Source: Mesorhabditis belari (lineage: Eukaryota; Nematoda; Chromadorea; Rhabditida; Rhabditidae). Taken from it: a stretch of 64,000 bases of DNA. Made by a program: the position numbers and the translations under genes. Shown here piece after piece: positions 14,407-26,193 of this stretch (its first letter is position 1; each line of letters opens with the position of its first letter). The stretch spans positions 1,110,001 through 1,174,000 of the forward strand of contig CAUEEP010000915.1 of the NCBI GenBank assembly GCA_958450365.1, in the 5' to 3' direction. The notes under the pieces were generated by a model that saw only the letters and a program-made list of their open reading frames with translations, was not told the DNA's origin and did no database searches.

Positions 14407-14689
14407 CGAGTCTTTCGGAATAAATAGTTAAAAGAAAATTGATGACACGAATAATTGATATCTATTTTTTTCCAGGATCTCGGGACCGTTTTGTGTTGGA
14501 TCACTGGCACGCTGTCTCTTCTTTCTTATCAGTTTTACTCACACACACACACGCCTTTTCAGTGGAAAATTTCCCTTCATTTCCCATTACATTCCTTTGT
14601 GAGGGCCTTCAAAAGAAAGACTCTACTTAAAATGGCCATAAAGAAACGCCTGAATGTTTGTAGGTGAAATGAACTCTATAAAAATGGAG

Positions 14690-15470
14690 AATGCCATGTG
14701 TCAAAGGTTGAAAAGATCAGGAATCAATGGGCAAATTTTACACCCAGATTTGTCCAGATATTCTTGTTAATTCATGCACTAAATTTCCATACAAATCGAT
14801 AAGCATAAGCCATTTGGCTTATCATTCAATAAGCCAAATCGGTAGTTGTGAATCTGTGCAAGTTTATAGAACTTGGGCTTCTTGTGATTAGGCCTACGGT
14901 CATCAGCTCCCCTTCTCATCAGCTCCCCTTCTCATCAGCTCGTTGCGGGATTTTCGGCAGCCTAAAATCTTCAAAGTTTCAATTTTGGGAGACGAATTTA
15001 TTTTTAACCTATTCTCTGTGATTGTTTTTATTAGTTTCTTTGTTGTTTTACTTTGTTTCAAGTTTATTCATTTTTTTATAGAATGACAAACAAGGGATAT
15101 GAGCTTCATCGAGCTCTGGAGCTTCATCGTCAAGGTCAATGCGTGCGATCGCATGATTGCTACGTGTTTCTCATCAGCTCGTCTCAAAAGCGATTAAGCG
15201 ATACAAGGAGCTTGGCAACGATGGAGATCGTCCAGGAAGGCTCACAGATGCGCACATCACATCACAGATGCGCACAAAGGTTGAAAAGATCAGGAATCAA
15301 TGGGCAAATTTTACACCCAGATTTGTCCAGATATTCTTGTTAACTCATGCACTAAATTTTCATACAAATCGATAAGCATAAGCCATTTGGCTTATCATTC
15401 AATAAGCCAAATCGGTAGTTGTGAATCTGTGCAATTTTATAGAACTTAGGCTTCTTGTGCACCGGCCTAT
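14690..15470 (+). mobile_element. Tc1-type transposase remnant between two 190-bp direct repeats
   Basis: The segments at about 14704-14885 and 15277-15465 are near-identical direct repeats (GGTTGAAAAGATCAGGAATC ... GGCTTCTTGTG). Between them, 15095-15240 encodes an N-terminal helix-turn-helix in two frames, ELHRALELHRQGQCV then VSHQLVSKAIKRYKELG followed by GDRPGR. This is the paired-like DNA-binding domain and GRPR-type motif of Tc1 transposases. A frameshift separates the two parts and no catalytic core is present. It is a dead fragment. Confidence 0.7.
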
Positions 15471-15905
15471 TGGCTCACAGATGCGAACATTGAATTACCC
15501 GATGAATAAAAGTAATGTATTTTGTCTTATCTATGTGATGTGTGAAGTTTTTGTTTTTAAAAATTCAAAATCCGGTGGGAAAAGGTGCACAAGTATCGCT
15601 AAATCTCTTTTACAAAATGATTTTTAATTTTATAGATCTTTTACTGTCAGATTCTTTTTCAAAACGTGGTTTTCGAGGCTTGACCGACTAAAATTTAGTA
15701 CTTTGGTTGACTTTTTTCTAATCTCTAACTTTAAAACTAAATGGAGATTCACTTTTGGCTATCGAACTCTATTTGAACAGTTTGGCGTTGCTCGACTTGA
15801 ACTTTATATTTGAACATCTGGAGTAACAAAAAATGTTGGCTATCACGATGGATTTAAGGGGAAGAATTCGGTGAATAATTTGACTTGAGTGATCACATTG
15901 GAGCC

Positions 15906-16712
15906 ATGGGACGTCTTCTCGGCCATTTGGCGGCCACCATAATCATCGCTATGGCCATGCAACAAGGACATGCTCAATTCACAGCCTTTTTCAACCCAAG
16001 TGCTAACTGTTCCGATGTAAGGCTTAGACTTAGATTGATTAAAATTTGATTTTGATTTGATTCACCCAAAAAACTAGCTAATTTTAAAATTTCCAGACAT
16101 GCGCCCCGTCTCTTGGATCCATCGCCATTAGACTCTGCAAAGAAGGATTGAGTGGCGGAGGTTGTGGGTGAGTTTTTTTAAAATTAAATTGCCAATTCTA
16201 TAGCCTATTCAAACACTTCATTTCCAGAGCTGTCACCGATTACATCAAATTTACACCATGTTGCGGAAATGCAACTGCAAGTTGGAGTGATTGGGGTGAT
16301 TGGGGAAATTGCACGGCCACGTGTGGAGCTTGTGGAAGACAAATGAGAACGAGAACTTGCGCAGTGACTAATGGATGTCCTGGCACTTGTCTGTGAGTTG
16401 AATTTGCAATTATTGGCAAAAAATTGGAATAGTTTGAGGTGATTAAAAGTCCGGAAAGCTTATCTCAAACTTTATAAACAAAATTTTACCTCCAAACTTT
16501 AAATTCTTCAACTGAAGACTGTTGATGAATACTTTTCTAGTGGGAATGACACTGATACCTCAACCACTCCTTGCGATCCACCAAACACCGTGGCTGACAC
16601 ATACAAACTTTGCGTTGCCCCAATGCCGGTTTGCTGTGAGCCATATCACCGAAATGTTTCGATGACAATGAAGAAAAACATCTGCACCACCTCGTTTGCT
16701 CCTGTGAAATAA
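15906..16712 (+). CDS. Small secreted thrombospondin type-1 repeat protein
   Basis: Exons 15906-16016, 16097-16167, 16228-16392 and 16541-16712 join in phase to 172 residues. The N-terminus (LLGHLAATIIIAMAMQQGHAQ) reads as a signal peptide. The mature part starts with a short Cys-containing segment (NCSDTCAPSLG), then CCGN, then one TSP1 module: SWSDWGDWGNCTATCGACG followed by RQMRTRTC. The WxxWGxC and CxxTCG core is intact, so tryptophan C-mannosylation is possible from family knowledge. The tail has more Cys (PMPVCCEPYH). It is probably an extracellular matrix or secreted binding protein; no partner can be named. Nearby AATAAA-like signals after 16760 fit the 3' end. Confidence 0.85.
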
Positions 16713-17391
16713 TGTGAAAAAAAAACAAACTCTCAAGTTCAAAAGATCATTATGTACATAGTAATAAATGTCCCACATCGTCCAAATTATTTCAATGTAA
16801 TAAAATACACTCTGAAAAAGCTGAAAACCAAGTTTTTGATCGTTGAATTGTTGACCAAAAGCGCTGAATCTCAAATTTCCCTAACAAGTACAGCTTTGCC
16901 AGTATTTTAGATCAAATTTCAAGTAAAAGCTTATCAAATAAATTAAGATAAACTAGTTTTTATTGTTTTTCTGTGTGAAATTGTTGAACTATGAGAAGTA
17001 CGAGATCTTTAAAACCCAAAAAAAAGCAAAAAAAAATGACGAGATCCAAATAGTGTTTCATTGGGAAAGTGAAAAATGTCGAATTTTCTAGAACAAGAAT
17101 TGATTTTGACTACTTTACATTTTTATTTTTGAACTTTCTAAAGCTTCTAAAGCTTCTGAGAAACTTTTCAGATTGTGCATTGCTTTTAAATCTTTTGAGA
17201 AACTTTTCAAACGTTGTCAAGATCGAAGGAAAACTCTTTCCCGAGTGGAGGAATTCCCAAACTGATAAGGATTGGCTTGGTTACTCATCGACAAATATTG
17301 AGATTTTGCATAGCATTGAAAATATCAATACTTCAAATTGTCTAACCAAATTCTTTTCTTAAAGCTTACTAAACTGAGCTTATCTGATTTA

Positions 17392-17674
17392 CCGTATTTC
17401 TTCGAATAGAAAACCGGGTAAAGAGTATCATCGCGTACTCCTGCGTAGCAGCCCTTTTTAACATTTCTTTTCTGCATAAAAGCTTTCAATGAAGTGCTAT
17501 AGGGCTGGAAAATGACTCAAAAATACTACATGAGCTAACAGATTTTTGAGCCATTTTCCAGCTCGATAGAACTTTATTGAAAGCTTTTATGCAGAAAAGA
17601 AATATTAAAAAGGGCTGCTACGCAGGAGTACGCGATGATACTCTTTACCCGGTCTTCTATTCGAAGAAATACGG
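17392..17674. mobile_element. MITE with long perfect arms
   Basis: Arms starting CCGTATTTCTTCGAATAG and ending in the complement are nearly identical over about 130 bp each, including CTCCTGCGTAGCAGCCC. The element is bounded by TA on both sides. It could fold into one long hairpin. Confidence 0.9.
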
Positions 17675-17789
17675 TAAGCTCTTCTTCTAACAAAAACTTT
17701 TCCATTACCTCCAGTAACAAAATCTAGCTAAAATCTTTGTAATTTTCAGTTTTAAAGACTTTCCCTGAAGAATATAATGGAGAAATTTG

Positions 17790-18052
17790 TTTTCCTGATG
17801 TTTCTTTTCGTTTACTTTTCTTTTTCTTTTCTTTTTCGGTTGGCAACGGCTCCTTTTTGGCGCTCGATACACACTCATACCAAATGCGGTTCACATTTAC
17901 CACACTATAAAGTTTTAAAACTACTTGAATATTAATGAATTATTATAGAATTTCAAGCCCATACGTTTGTTTTAAACTTCCCAATACCTACAATTAAAAT
18001 CCTATTATACTTTGAATGTTTTCCTGATGTTTGTTGTCAATTCTTGCCAACC
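17790..18052 (-). repeat. Right arm of the inverted duplication (partner at 200-460)
   Basis: Reverse complement of the left-edge segment. It shares CAAATGCGGTTCACATTTAC, AACTACTTGAATATTA and TTTAAACTTCCCAATACC. Confidence 0.75.
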
Positions 18053-18560
18053 GTTTTGCTCTTTTTCGGCCTGTGTTTGTTTTTTTCTTTCATTTCACTT
18101 CTTTTCTTCTTTCTATTCTCTTCTTTTCCTTTTAAACTTGCCTCTTTCCTCTCGATTTCTCACAATTCTCTTCAAGGACTTACTTTTTGTCTTTCTTTGT
18201 CAGCTGTTGTACGATTATTTTATTGCTTCCTTTTGAAAGTATTCTCTTTTTTTCAAACAGCCTTTGAAATGTCTATAAATGTCTATAAATCCCCTTTCTG
18301 TTTAATAATCGTTTGTAACATTCAACAATTGTTAAAAACTTTCCAAACTATCAAACAAAAACTTTTCCTTATAAATTATTGACGAAATTCTAGAACTTGT
18401 ACTTTTAACTGTATAGTTTGAATCTTTGACCAATGTCTATAAATCTCCTTTCTGTTTAATAATCATTTCTAACCTTCAACAATTGTTAAAAACTTTCCAA
18501 ATTATTGTATGCACACCTGCATCACTTTCAAATGCAACTTTTTCTTGTAGAGTGGCACAA

Positions 18561-21500
18561 ATGCCGACCCACGAGAGATTCCCATTGAAAATTATGATTG
18601 ATGCTGAGGAGGGAGGTGAGAGAAATAGAGATTTAAGTTGAAATCTCAATTTTAAGAAAGATAATTTATAAGTTTAGCAAGAGTTAGCAAAAGAATAAAC
18701 AAAAAAAACGGATCAGATGTAATCAAAAACTATTATTCTGTTCAAAGCAGTCTAGGAAAGCAAACTACAAACTAAAACATATATTTTGATTCAATCAAAA
18801 TCACTGATTCAAATTTGGTTATGAAACCTTTATTGTTTTTCTTTTGAATAAGCTTTTTCTTATTTAGAAGATGATTCTGAGTCAAGGAAAAAGATTAGCG
18901 ATGCGAATAGTCATCACAGTCACCATAGCCATGTACGGTTTATTCGACCAGTTGTCCCGAAAAACCCTGACAATCATTGGACCCACGAAAAGCATCCAAA
19001 GTTTGTAATACCGTATTTTCTCTAATAGTAGTGCACCCCGGCGAGCCGAGTTGGTGACTATTTGACGGTTTCCAAGCTTTTGCAGAAGCTCAATACTTTA
19101 ATCTCCCACTAGATCTCATCGGCAGCTACATTTTCCGACCCCACATCGATAGGTTCTGATAAGCGGTTGTCGAGATTTCGAGGAATTTAGACGACGCTCA
19201 GGGTGCACTACTATTAGAGGAAATACGACAATCAAAAGTCTTAAAAATGAATCATTAAGTATTTTGAAAATAATCTTTCAGGGAATATTTGGGCAAGTTA
19301 GTGACAGCTTTTTATTGTCTCTTCATCGTGATTATGGGCATTGTGATGGAGCTCTCAAACTTGATAACAGTTGGCTATGGCTACCCACCAAATTCTACAG
19401 ATTTGGTAAAAACGATTCGATATTTTATTTTAAAATTTCAATCACAGGTACTAGCATTGTTTCTTTATGGTGGCTCGATTCTATTTATCGGTTATGCATT
19501 GCTTTCAGTGCTTAAAGAGCATATCAGTGTACATCAAAGGGTTTGTTTTTAAATGGAATTGGAATTGAATTGGAATTGGATTGGAATTGAATTGGAATTG
19601 AATTGGAATTGATTGAAATTGATTGAAATTTTAACTGGAATTGAAATTTTAAATGTTAATTCAACAACTTCTAATAAAACTTTCTAGAGAAAAAGCCTGT
19701 CTAGTGTTCCTGGCCGAATTCCGATGCCTGAAGTTCTCACAAATGTCTCAACGGGTAGCATGTATCTTAGAATTGGATGTATAGGTAAAAAAAAGATCAT
19801 AACTATTTATTCGAAAAACAATTTAGTCTTTGGAATCATCGGAGTAGTTTATTATGGAATGGTGACACTTGTTTGTGCCCTTGGATGGGATCATGGATCG
19901 TCTCAAGAATGCTCAATCTATTCTGAAATCATCTCAATTCTAGCTGCTGTCTTTATTTTTGTTCAAATGTGGTTTGTCTTCTGTAATGGAAAGGTATAAA
20001 TTGTCATTGTCAGAGATCAAAAATCTTTTTAGATCACGTTTCTCGGTGCTCCAAATGTGGCTCGTTTAGGATTAATGCATTTGGTGGCGACAAATCTTTG
20101 GATGTGGCTTCGTTACATTCTTTATGAAGAAGCTGAAACAGTCAACGAGCTGCAACATGTAACTCTTTGATGTTTGATAACAACAATAACAGTTGTTTGA
20201 TCTTAATCTTTATAAAATTCCAGGCTTCTAAGCTCTCGACAACTTTAAGACCAACTTTAAATGTTTTACCAACATTGCCAACAATTCCGCATCATCAGAT
20301 TTATGATCATGCTGCCGATGGTAAGAAAGATTTACAAATCATCCATTAATTAGACAAAAAGACAAGTTTTCAAGTAAGAAACTATTAGGGTGGTTCAAAA
20401 GAAACTGCTGATTTGACGGTAAATTCAAAAAAAGATGGCGTTCGATGGTGACATGATCACAATGGAATATTTTCACAAGATCTCGAGCAGATTAGCATGG
20501 ATCGGCCTGAATAACGTCCCTCAGCTTGGCTTCGTTCGCGACTTCTGGCCTCGAACCGTGCTCGTAATCTTCCAAAGCCTCGTCTCCCTCTCGGAATCGT
20601 TGAAACCAAGTCTGACACTGCCTGAGAGACGAACTGCTATCTCCGAAAGCAGCACAGAGATAACGATGCGATTCGGCAGCAGACTTCTCAATTTTGAAGT
20701 TAAACAGTAATGCTGCTCGTAGCACAAACTTTTGCTCGACCACGATCTAAATAAAAAATATAAGCATTTTAAAATAAAATAAACAACAACCAAAGAATTC
20801 AAATGTCGAAATAAATAGCAAACAAATATGCGAACAAAACATAAAAAAAATAATGCCGTTAGCATCGCTCGTTTCTGATAAATGAGAGCTGATACCCATC
20901 GGCAGTTTCTTTTGCACCACTCTAATAGTCAATTAGCGCCAAAATCTAGCTTATGCATAGAGCTTTAAGTAAAGAACTAGCACTGTTTGATGATTTTCTT
21001 TAAGCCAGCTATCAGCTAACCAGCTAATTCTATTAATTTCAGTTCATCTTCATAACCCAAAACATTCTTGCGAGGGATCACATTGTGTTTTCGGTGAATA
21101 CAGCGAGTTTATGTATGTTTTGACGAATGAAAATACAAAAACTAGTATGATCGAATTAGGTACACTTGTGTGGTCGAATATTCTCTAATCTGTGTTGGTG
21201 TGGCGTTCGTTTTTTGGACTTCAATCTCTTCAAAGAAAGACGAGGTGTGTGCAAGAGAGAACCATGAAATCAAGTCAACTTCCTTTTTTGGGTGCAACGA
21301 GGGGCTTGATTGGGTAAAATCTAGAGGAATTTGTTGTAAAAACATCTATAGGATCCTTTTTCCTTTAAGGAACAGTTCTAAAAGCTTTTTTCAGATAATG
21401 CAAAAGCTGAAGAAGCATAGTGTGGTGACAATGGATTGTTCAAGAAGTGCTGAAGGTCTCTTTGGTGGTTTTCTTGTTATAATCACGTCGATTATCTCAA

Positions 21501-24209
21501 TCGCTCTTTTCAATGCTTATTCTTCACGAAAAGAATTGGCTCAATGGGTAAATAAACTAAAAATCTTATAGAGAATCTTATAGAGAATCTTATAAAGAAT
21601 CTTTTTCAGATTTTCTTGGGAACTAATGCTACTTATTTTATTATGGCAATAGCTGTCACTTTTTTAGCATTTCATAGAATGAGGGTAAGTTTTTTAAAGC
21701 TCAAAAAAAAGTGATAGCTGTTTTAGGTATTGAAATTCAATGAAGAAAAAGAATGTGAAGCTGAAGAAAGTGCTGAATTGCTAGATCAAATCCTTCTCGT
21801 TGTTGGACTAATTGGAGAATTGGTTTATTGCATTGGTAATCGATTGCTAAAGCTAAACTAGAAAGAAACTTAGGTGGAATTTTGGCTTTTGCGAACAACT
21901 CCAATAGAATCAATCTCTCGTATATGCTGTTTGGAGTGCATGTATTAAGGCTTGTTCAGGTTTGTCCCCATCTAAATGACGGTGCGGAGTGTCTAGCTTT
22001 GAACGCGTTTTTCTCGACACTGGTTTATCCTATAATGCGCGCTTAGGTATGAAAAAATAGCTGAAATTCAGCGCTATTTTTTGATACCAAAGATGAATTT
22101 CTTGAAAGTACAAACGCTTTGAAAAACGAAATACAAAAAAAACTTACTAGCGACTACTATTACAGTATTTAAGGTAATGGAAAATCATGCCAATTGAGTG
22201 CAAAGTGTCCAATAGACTAATAGACTAATATAATAATAGACTACTAGACTAATAGACTATCCAATATGCAATAGTATTGCCTTTCTTTTTATCCCAGTAC
22301 AAAATTCTTTGCTTGTTAAACAATTTTCTATTTGTTGGGGCGAGTATCAAATGTCGGATAACCGATTGTGAGGCCCCACCCCTTTCGCCATTGGCAATCC
22401 AACTTTGAGCTCGAATATCTTGGTGTTGGGTTTTCCAATTTAAATTTTTTGTACCAATCGACAAAGAAAGACTTGACGTACCTAATGATGCCAAGAAGGT
22501 TTAAATTGGACAGCTCAACACCAAGAAATTCGAGCTCAAAGTTAGATTTTCAATGGTAAAAGAGGCGGGGCAGCAGACCTTTTATACGCGCCCCCCTCCT
22601 TGGCCATTGGCAATCCAACTTTGAGCTCAAATATCTGGGCTGGGCTGTCAAATTTAAATAGTTTTTGCACCAATCGACAGAGAGAGACTTGGTGCATTCA
22701 ATGACACCAAGAATTTTGAAATTGGAAAGCCTAAAGCCATGATATTTGAGCTTAAAGTTAGATTTTCCATGGTAAAAGGGGCAAAAAAAGTTGTGTCTAG
22801 GTGTCTCTGCAATCCGGCTTAATCATGATCGGCGGCCGATTAGCTCTTCGACTCGATGATGAGGAAATTGTTCGATACAAACCTGGGAAACAGGTTTATC
22901 TTTAAGATTTAGTACAACTAACCTCTCTTACTATCAGAAAATCTCTAAAAAAGGCTTACGTTGTTGGATATCGGTGAGAAATGATGTAGTCAGACTTGTG
23001 GTTAGACTAGGCTATCGATATTGGAGTAATCGCACAAAAAGTCTTATAACTTTGCATTAAACAGCTCATATGCTCTGAAACTTTTACCAATGAAAAGCCA
23101 GAAGTTCAAGCTTTATTTTGGTATCTAATACTTAAAAACGCAACTCTAAAAGCTCTAACCTAATCGCTATTGCTATGACCTTATCGAGCCTTTATCAATA
23201 ATCAATATAATCGTATCGATAAGGCTTTTTGAGATGCATTATTCTTTTAACAGTACGTATTAGATACCAAAATAAAGCTTGAATTTCTGGCTTTCAATTG
23301 GTAAAAATTTCAGAGCATTTGAAATTAGATCTGTTCTTTATAAAGATCTGTTCTTTATAAAGATCTGTTCTTTATAAAGATCTGTCCATTTTAACGCTCC
23401 AAAATCTCGATAGCCAAGTCTACTTGTGATAGAGAAAATCAGTGAACTAACATCGATTCATTTGGATTAACAAGAAATTATTGATTTCAGATTGTAACAC
23501 TCATGCTAATGGTGAACTGTGCTCTATTTTTGATGAACATTTTTGAAGCTCAGAAGGTATATTTTGTGGAAAAACTTTTGCAAGAGAGATCATAGGCTGG
23601 AATCACTGAGGAAATCGTGGCTCTTTACGGTCATCCACAATGGGCATTATTGATCAGAGGGACAAGCCCGCTCACTATTTTCTACAGGTATTAAAAAAAA
23701 GCTGACTTCATATTATCATTAGTAGTTCTTTTGGTTCTTTACGGATGACGGGGGTCAACGATTATCGGGGAGGGAGAAACTTTTTCACCAACTTGCAGTC
23801 CGATTTTGTATAGGTTTTTGTTAATAACTTTTGATAAAACAAATAGTTTCTGAAAGCTGACGTTCTAAGCTATCTAAATCTTATTAAAACTTTCTGATCT
23901 GACAAGCTTAAGATGCTTAAAAATGAGGTTCCATTTGGCCAAAAAATTTGCCCCCCCCCTCCCCCGTTATCCGTAAAGCACGGTTCTTTTATATTATATT
24001 CTTACAATTAGCTTGTAAAATCTAGCTGAAACAATGCAAAATTGAATAAAATTGCTTCCAGAACAAGCCAAATAGAACAAAACTACATAAAAACTTTCAG
24101 ATTCCATTCTTCTGCTTGTTTCGCAGAAATCTGGAAGAAAACTTTTAAAGTAAGAGAAATGGAGGGATCGAAAAGCAGCCATACAAGAAGCAATCTATCA
24201 AGTCCTTAA
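18561..24209 (+). CDS. Otopetrin-like proton channel
   Basis: A predicted multi-pass plasma-membrane channel; otopetrins conduct H+. Exons start at 18561, 18868, 19282, 19448, 19688, 19827, 20033, 20224, 21043, 21160, 21395, 21610, 21727, 21874, 22801, 22938, 23491, 23596 and 24101; all phases agree, 621 residues. The cytosolic N-terminus has a His cluster (SHHSHHSH). Membrane segments follow, with family strings VARLGLMHLVATNLWMWLRY, SEFMYTCVVEYSLICVGVAF, and the closing FYRFHSSACFAEIWK. A 47-nt intron at 21113-21159 is essential: without it VEYSLI appears out of frame. The introns hold MITEs at 19011, 21966 and 23735, family A repeat at 22350, a palindrome at 23005 and a mariner at 20385. 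C. elegans has an otpl family; the specific orthologue was not determined. Confidence 0.88.
19011..19227. mobile_element. MITE with CCGTATTTTCTC ends in otopetrin intron 2
   Basis: Ends CCGTATTTTCTCTAATAG / AGTGCACCC and the complement (GGGTGCACTACTATTAG...). TA precedes the left end. The TAATAGTA-CACCCC core resembles the family at 9128 but the outer bases differ. Confidence 0.85.
19556..19650. repeat. GGAATTGAATT microsatellite
   Basis: Repeats of TTGGAATTGAA and shorter variants in otopetrin intron 4. Confidence 0.9.
20385..20925 (-). mobile_element. Truncated mariner, different family, in an otopetrin intron
   Basis: TA duplications at 20383-20384 and 20926-20927. Inverted ends TTAGGGTGGTTCAAAAG / complement. 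The minus strand at 20743-20495 encodes the N-terminal HTH of a mariner transposase: EKSAAESHRYLCAAFG, CQTWFQRFREGD and DYEHGSRP. The catalytic D,D(34)D part is absent from this 541-bp copy, which is therefore non-autonomous. Its terminal sequence is unrelated to the pair at 2879 and 47913. Confidence 0.92.
21966..22176. mobile_element. Decayed MITE related to 9128-9388
   Basis: Shares GACGGTGCGGAGTGT, TTTTCTCGACACTGG, TATTTTTTGATACCAAAG and the end CTACTATTACAGTATTT in reverse orientation. The left terminus is lost. Confidence 0.75.
22350..22795. repeat. Family A palindromic tandem repeat in an otopetrin intron
   Basis: Same modules as 4744-5165: CCATTGGCAATCCAACTTTG, GAGCTCAAATATC, AGGTTTAAATTGGACAG. 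It ends about 5 nt before the GTGTCTAG acceptor of exon 15. Confidence 0.8.
23005..23430. repeat. Palindrome with internal 19-bp tandem array
   Basis: Arms contain CAAGCTTTATTTTGGTATCT and CTGAAACTTTTACCAAT, with complements at about 23255-23315. The 19-bp unit AGATCTGTTCTTTATAA is repeated three to four times at 23328-23392. It lies in otopetrin intron 16. Confidence 0.75.
23735..23984. mobile_element. MITE with TTCTTTACGGATGACGGGGG ends
   Basis: The left end is matched by CCCCCGTTATCCGTAAAG on the right; the interior is AT-rich. It lies in the last otopetrin intron. Exact boundaries are uncertain by a few bases. Confidence 0.7.
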
Positions 24210-24839
24210 TTTAGAATATCAAATTTTCATTCGTTCTATAGATTTATTCAATTTTGTAATTCTAAAACAAAACATTGATCTCAGGGTTTATTGCTGTACG
24301 CATTTCGTTTTTGATTAACAATAAAATCTTATCAGAGATGTGAACACGTTCAAAGAAACTTCAAAGAATGTACATAGGGAGGCGTTTAAATTTTCAAATA
24401 GCTTTTTCAAATAACTTCCAAACTAAAAAAGGATCAAGCTTTCTTCAAAAGTCTTTTTCTTATGGTTAAATTTATCCATACTTTGGTATGTCGGGTGTGG
24501 CTGTGATGTAGTTGAGAATGAATGCGATGAGATGAGATGATTGTCTCTGAAGTGAGGTGGAATGGATTGTGTGTAAACAATGTGTGAGGGAAGACCTTTT
24601 TGTTGCTAGATGTGTCCTCCTCTCACATGTACACTTCTGGAGAGACACAGAAAAAGCTGCTACCCCATCGAGTACCCGGATTTCTTGAAAGTTTTGAGGT
24701 TATTGACAAGGGGAGAAACGTGGATCAAAGAACATGAAAGTTCATTAAAAAATTTATGCGGATCAAAGTTAATAGCCACAACTAATGTTTTACTAGCTTA
24801 TACCTATTGAATTTCGAACTGGATATGTTAAAATTTTAG

Positions 24840-25035
24840 CTATATCATATCTACTATATATTGTCTGTCTGTCGGTCTGTTTATGTGGTTTATATCTTTT
24901 CACCAGAAGAACCCGTCTAACAGCGGGTTTTTCTGGTTAGATATTGTCGTAGCCATGGCTCCATCGGGAGAGCGCTTGTCTACGGTTCACACAAGCCGGG
25001 TTCGAATCACCTTTGTACCGCTTCATCCCTGTTTT
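24840..25035 (+). mobile_element. tRNA-derived SINE, copy 1
   Basis: It starts at a GTCTGTCTGTCGGTCTG tract. It carries TGGCTCCATCGGGAGAGC (polymerase III A box and D-arm form) and GGGTTCGAATCACC (B box), then ends in a T-rich tail. Copies 2 and 3 share the same core. The anticodon stem does not pair properly, so it is a tRNA-derived transposon head and not a tRNA gene. Confidence 0.8.
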
Positions 25036-25147
25036 TTTTTCTTCATGTCAATAGATAAAAGATAGAGCATAAAAAGTTAGGTATAAAGCCAAGTTTTCAA
25101 AGAAATTCATTGGGCCAATTTCTTTGTAGAGGTTTTGAAAGATTTTT

Positions 25148-25280
25148 ACGACATCTAATAGTGGGTTTTTCTGGTGAGATATTGTCGTAGCCATGGCTCG
25201 GTCGGGAGAGCGCTTGTCGACGGTTCCCACGAGCCGGGTTCGACTCACCTTTGTACCGCTTCATTCCTGTTTTTTTAGTT
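25148..25280 (+). mobile_element. tRNA-derived SINE, copy 2 (diverged)
   Basis: Same layout as copy 1 (GGGTTTTTCTGGTGAGATAT, GTCGTAGCCATGGCTC, GCCGGGTTCGACTCACC, GTACCGCTTCATTCCTG, then T-runs) but with several substitutions. Confidence 0.78.
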
Positions 25281-25339
25281 TTTTTATTTTAAATGGCACA
25301 ACTACAATATATTCTAAGGTTTTCTAAAGAAGTTTTAGC

Positions 25340-25507
25340 TCTAAAAAAACTAAAAAACCAGAATGAAGCGGCACAAAGGTGATTCGAACCCGGCTTGTGT
25401 GAACCGTAGACAAGCGCTCTCCCGATGGAGCCATGGCTACGACAATATCTAACCAGAAAAACCCGCTGTTAGACGGGTTCTTCTGGTGAAAAGATATAAA
25501 CCACATA
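25340..25507 (-). mobile_element. tRNA-derived SINE, copy 3 (inverted)
   Basis: Near-identical to copy 1 on the opposite strand. GAAGCGGCACAAAGGTGATT, CGAACCCGGCTTGTG and CCGATGGAGCCATGGC are complements of copy 1. Copies 1 and 3 together form a large inverted repeat. Confidence 0.82.
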
Positions 25508-26193
25508 CTCCATTATCAACAAAACCTAATTTTGAAGCTGCAACAAAATGACAAAGACTGAAATTAAAATACGAAGATTCAGAAGCCAAGTTGCTAATTG
25601 TTCGATCAGAATACTCTAGATAATCTGTGAAAGACTGGATAGTCATCCAGTCTTCCACAAAATGAGACAATTCCTCAAAGCCGAAGACTCAACTCGAATA
25701 AAGTTTTCTCTTCGGATCTTCCGGAAAGATCGTATTTGACTAGTTCTTCTCAAGTTCTCAACAAATTACACTAACCCCAAGGAATTGTTGCTTTTTGAGC
25801 TTTAAGATGGTGCCACTCTTCAGGGTAATGTTTGACTCGTTGGGTGTTCACACCTCAAGATGAGAGACCGGGTTTACTTGATCCTTTTCTCTTCCACTTG
25901 GTCTTGAGGGCAATCGGGGCATGTCAACTCTCATCAAACACGTGTCTTCTTCGTTTTTTTGTTCTATCTGCACCAAAGAGATCCTTTTTGTGCCGTTTGC
26001 GCATCCGTGTACCCCTCTCTTTGTCTCTCTTGTTCTCTTGTTTCTTCTTCTAGACACACCCTCATTTCCCTGCACATTCCCAGGTATATAAGCTGCAGAT
26101 TGGATGCAGAAACCATCATCCAACGAATTCTTTCATCTTTCATTTCAAGGCATTCGGCTTTCGACCCATTTAACCTTTCGATTTCTTCAAAGT
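25508..26193. promoter_or_regulatory. Upstream region of the Cys/Gln-rich gene with TATA box
   Basis: TATATAAG at 26085-26092 lies about 105 bp before the ATG at 26194, at a good distance for a short 5' UTR. The 250 bp upstream are pyrimidine-rich (TCTCTTGTTCTCTTG). The open frames here are not coding. Confidence 0.5.

Larger units (their letters stand above)
16713..18560. other. Intergenic region between the thrombospondin and otopetrin-like genes
   Basis: No supported gene. It contains the MITE at 17392-17674 and the inverted-duplication arm at 17790-18052. The open frame at 17069-17362 is low-complexity (LLRNF repeats) and is not called. Confidence 0.5.

Noticed and set aside
21113..21170. 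Apparent frameshift in the otopetrin gene (WSNIL then VEYSLI in another frame)
   Set aside because: A 47-nt intron with donor GTATGT at 21113 and acceptor ATTAG at 21159 joins SEFMY to TCVVEYSLI in frame, which matches the family.
24883..25506. Two identical open frames beginning MWFISFHQKNPS as a small gene family
   Set aside because: They are translations of inverted SINE copies and are not genes.
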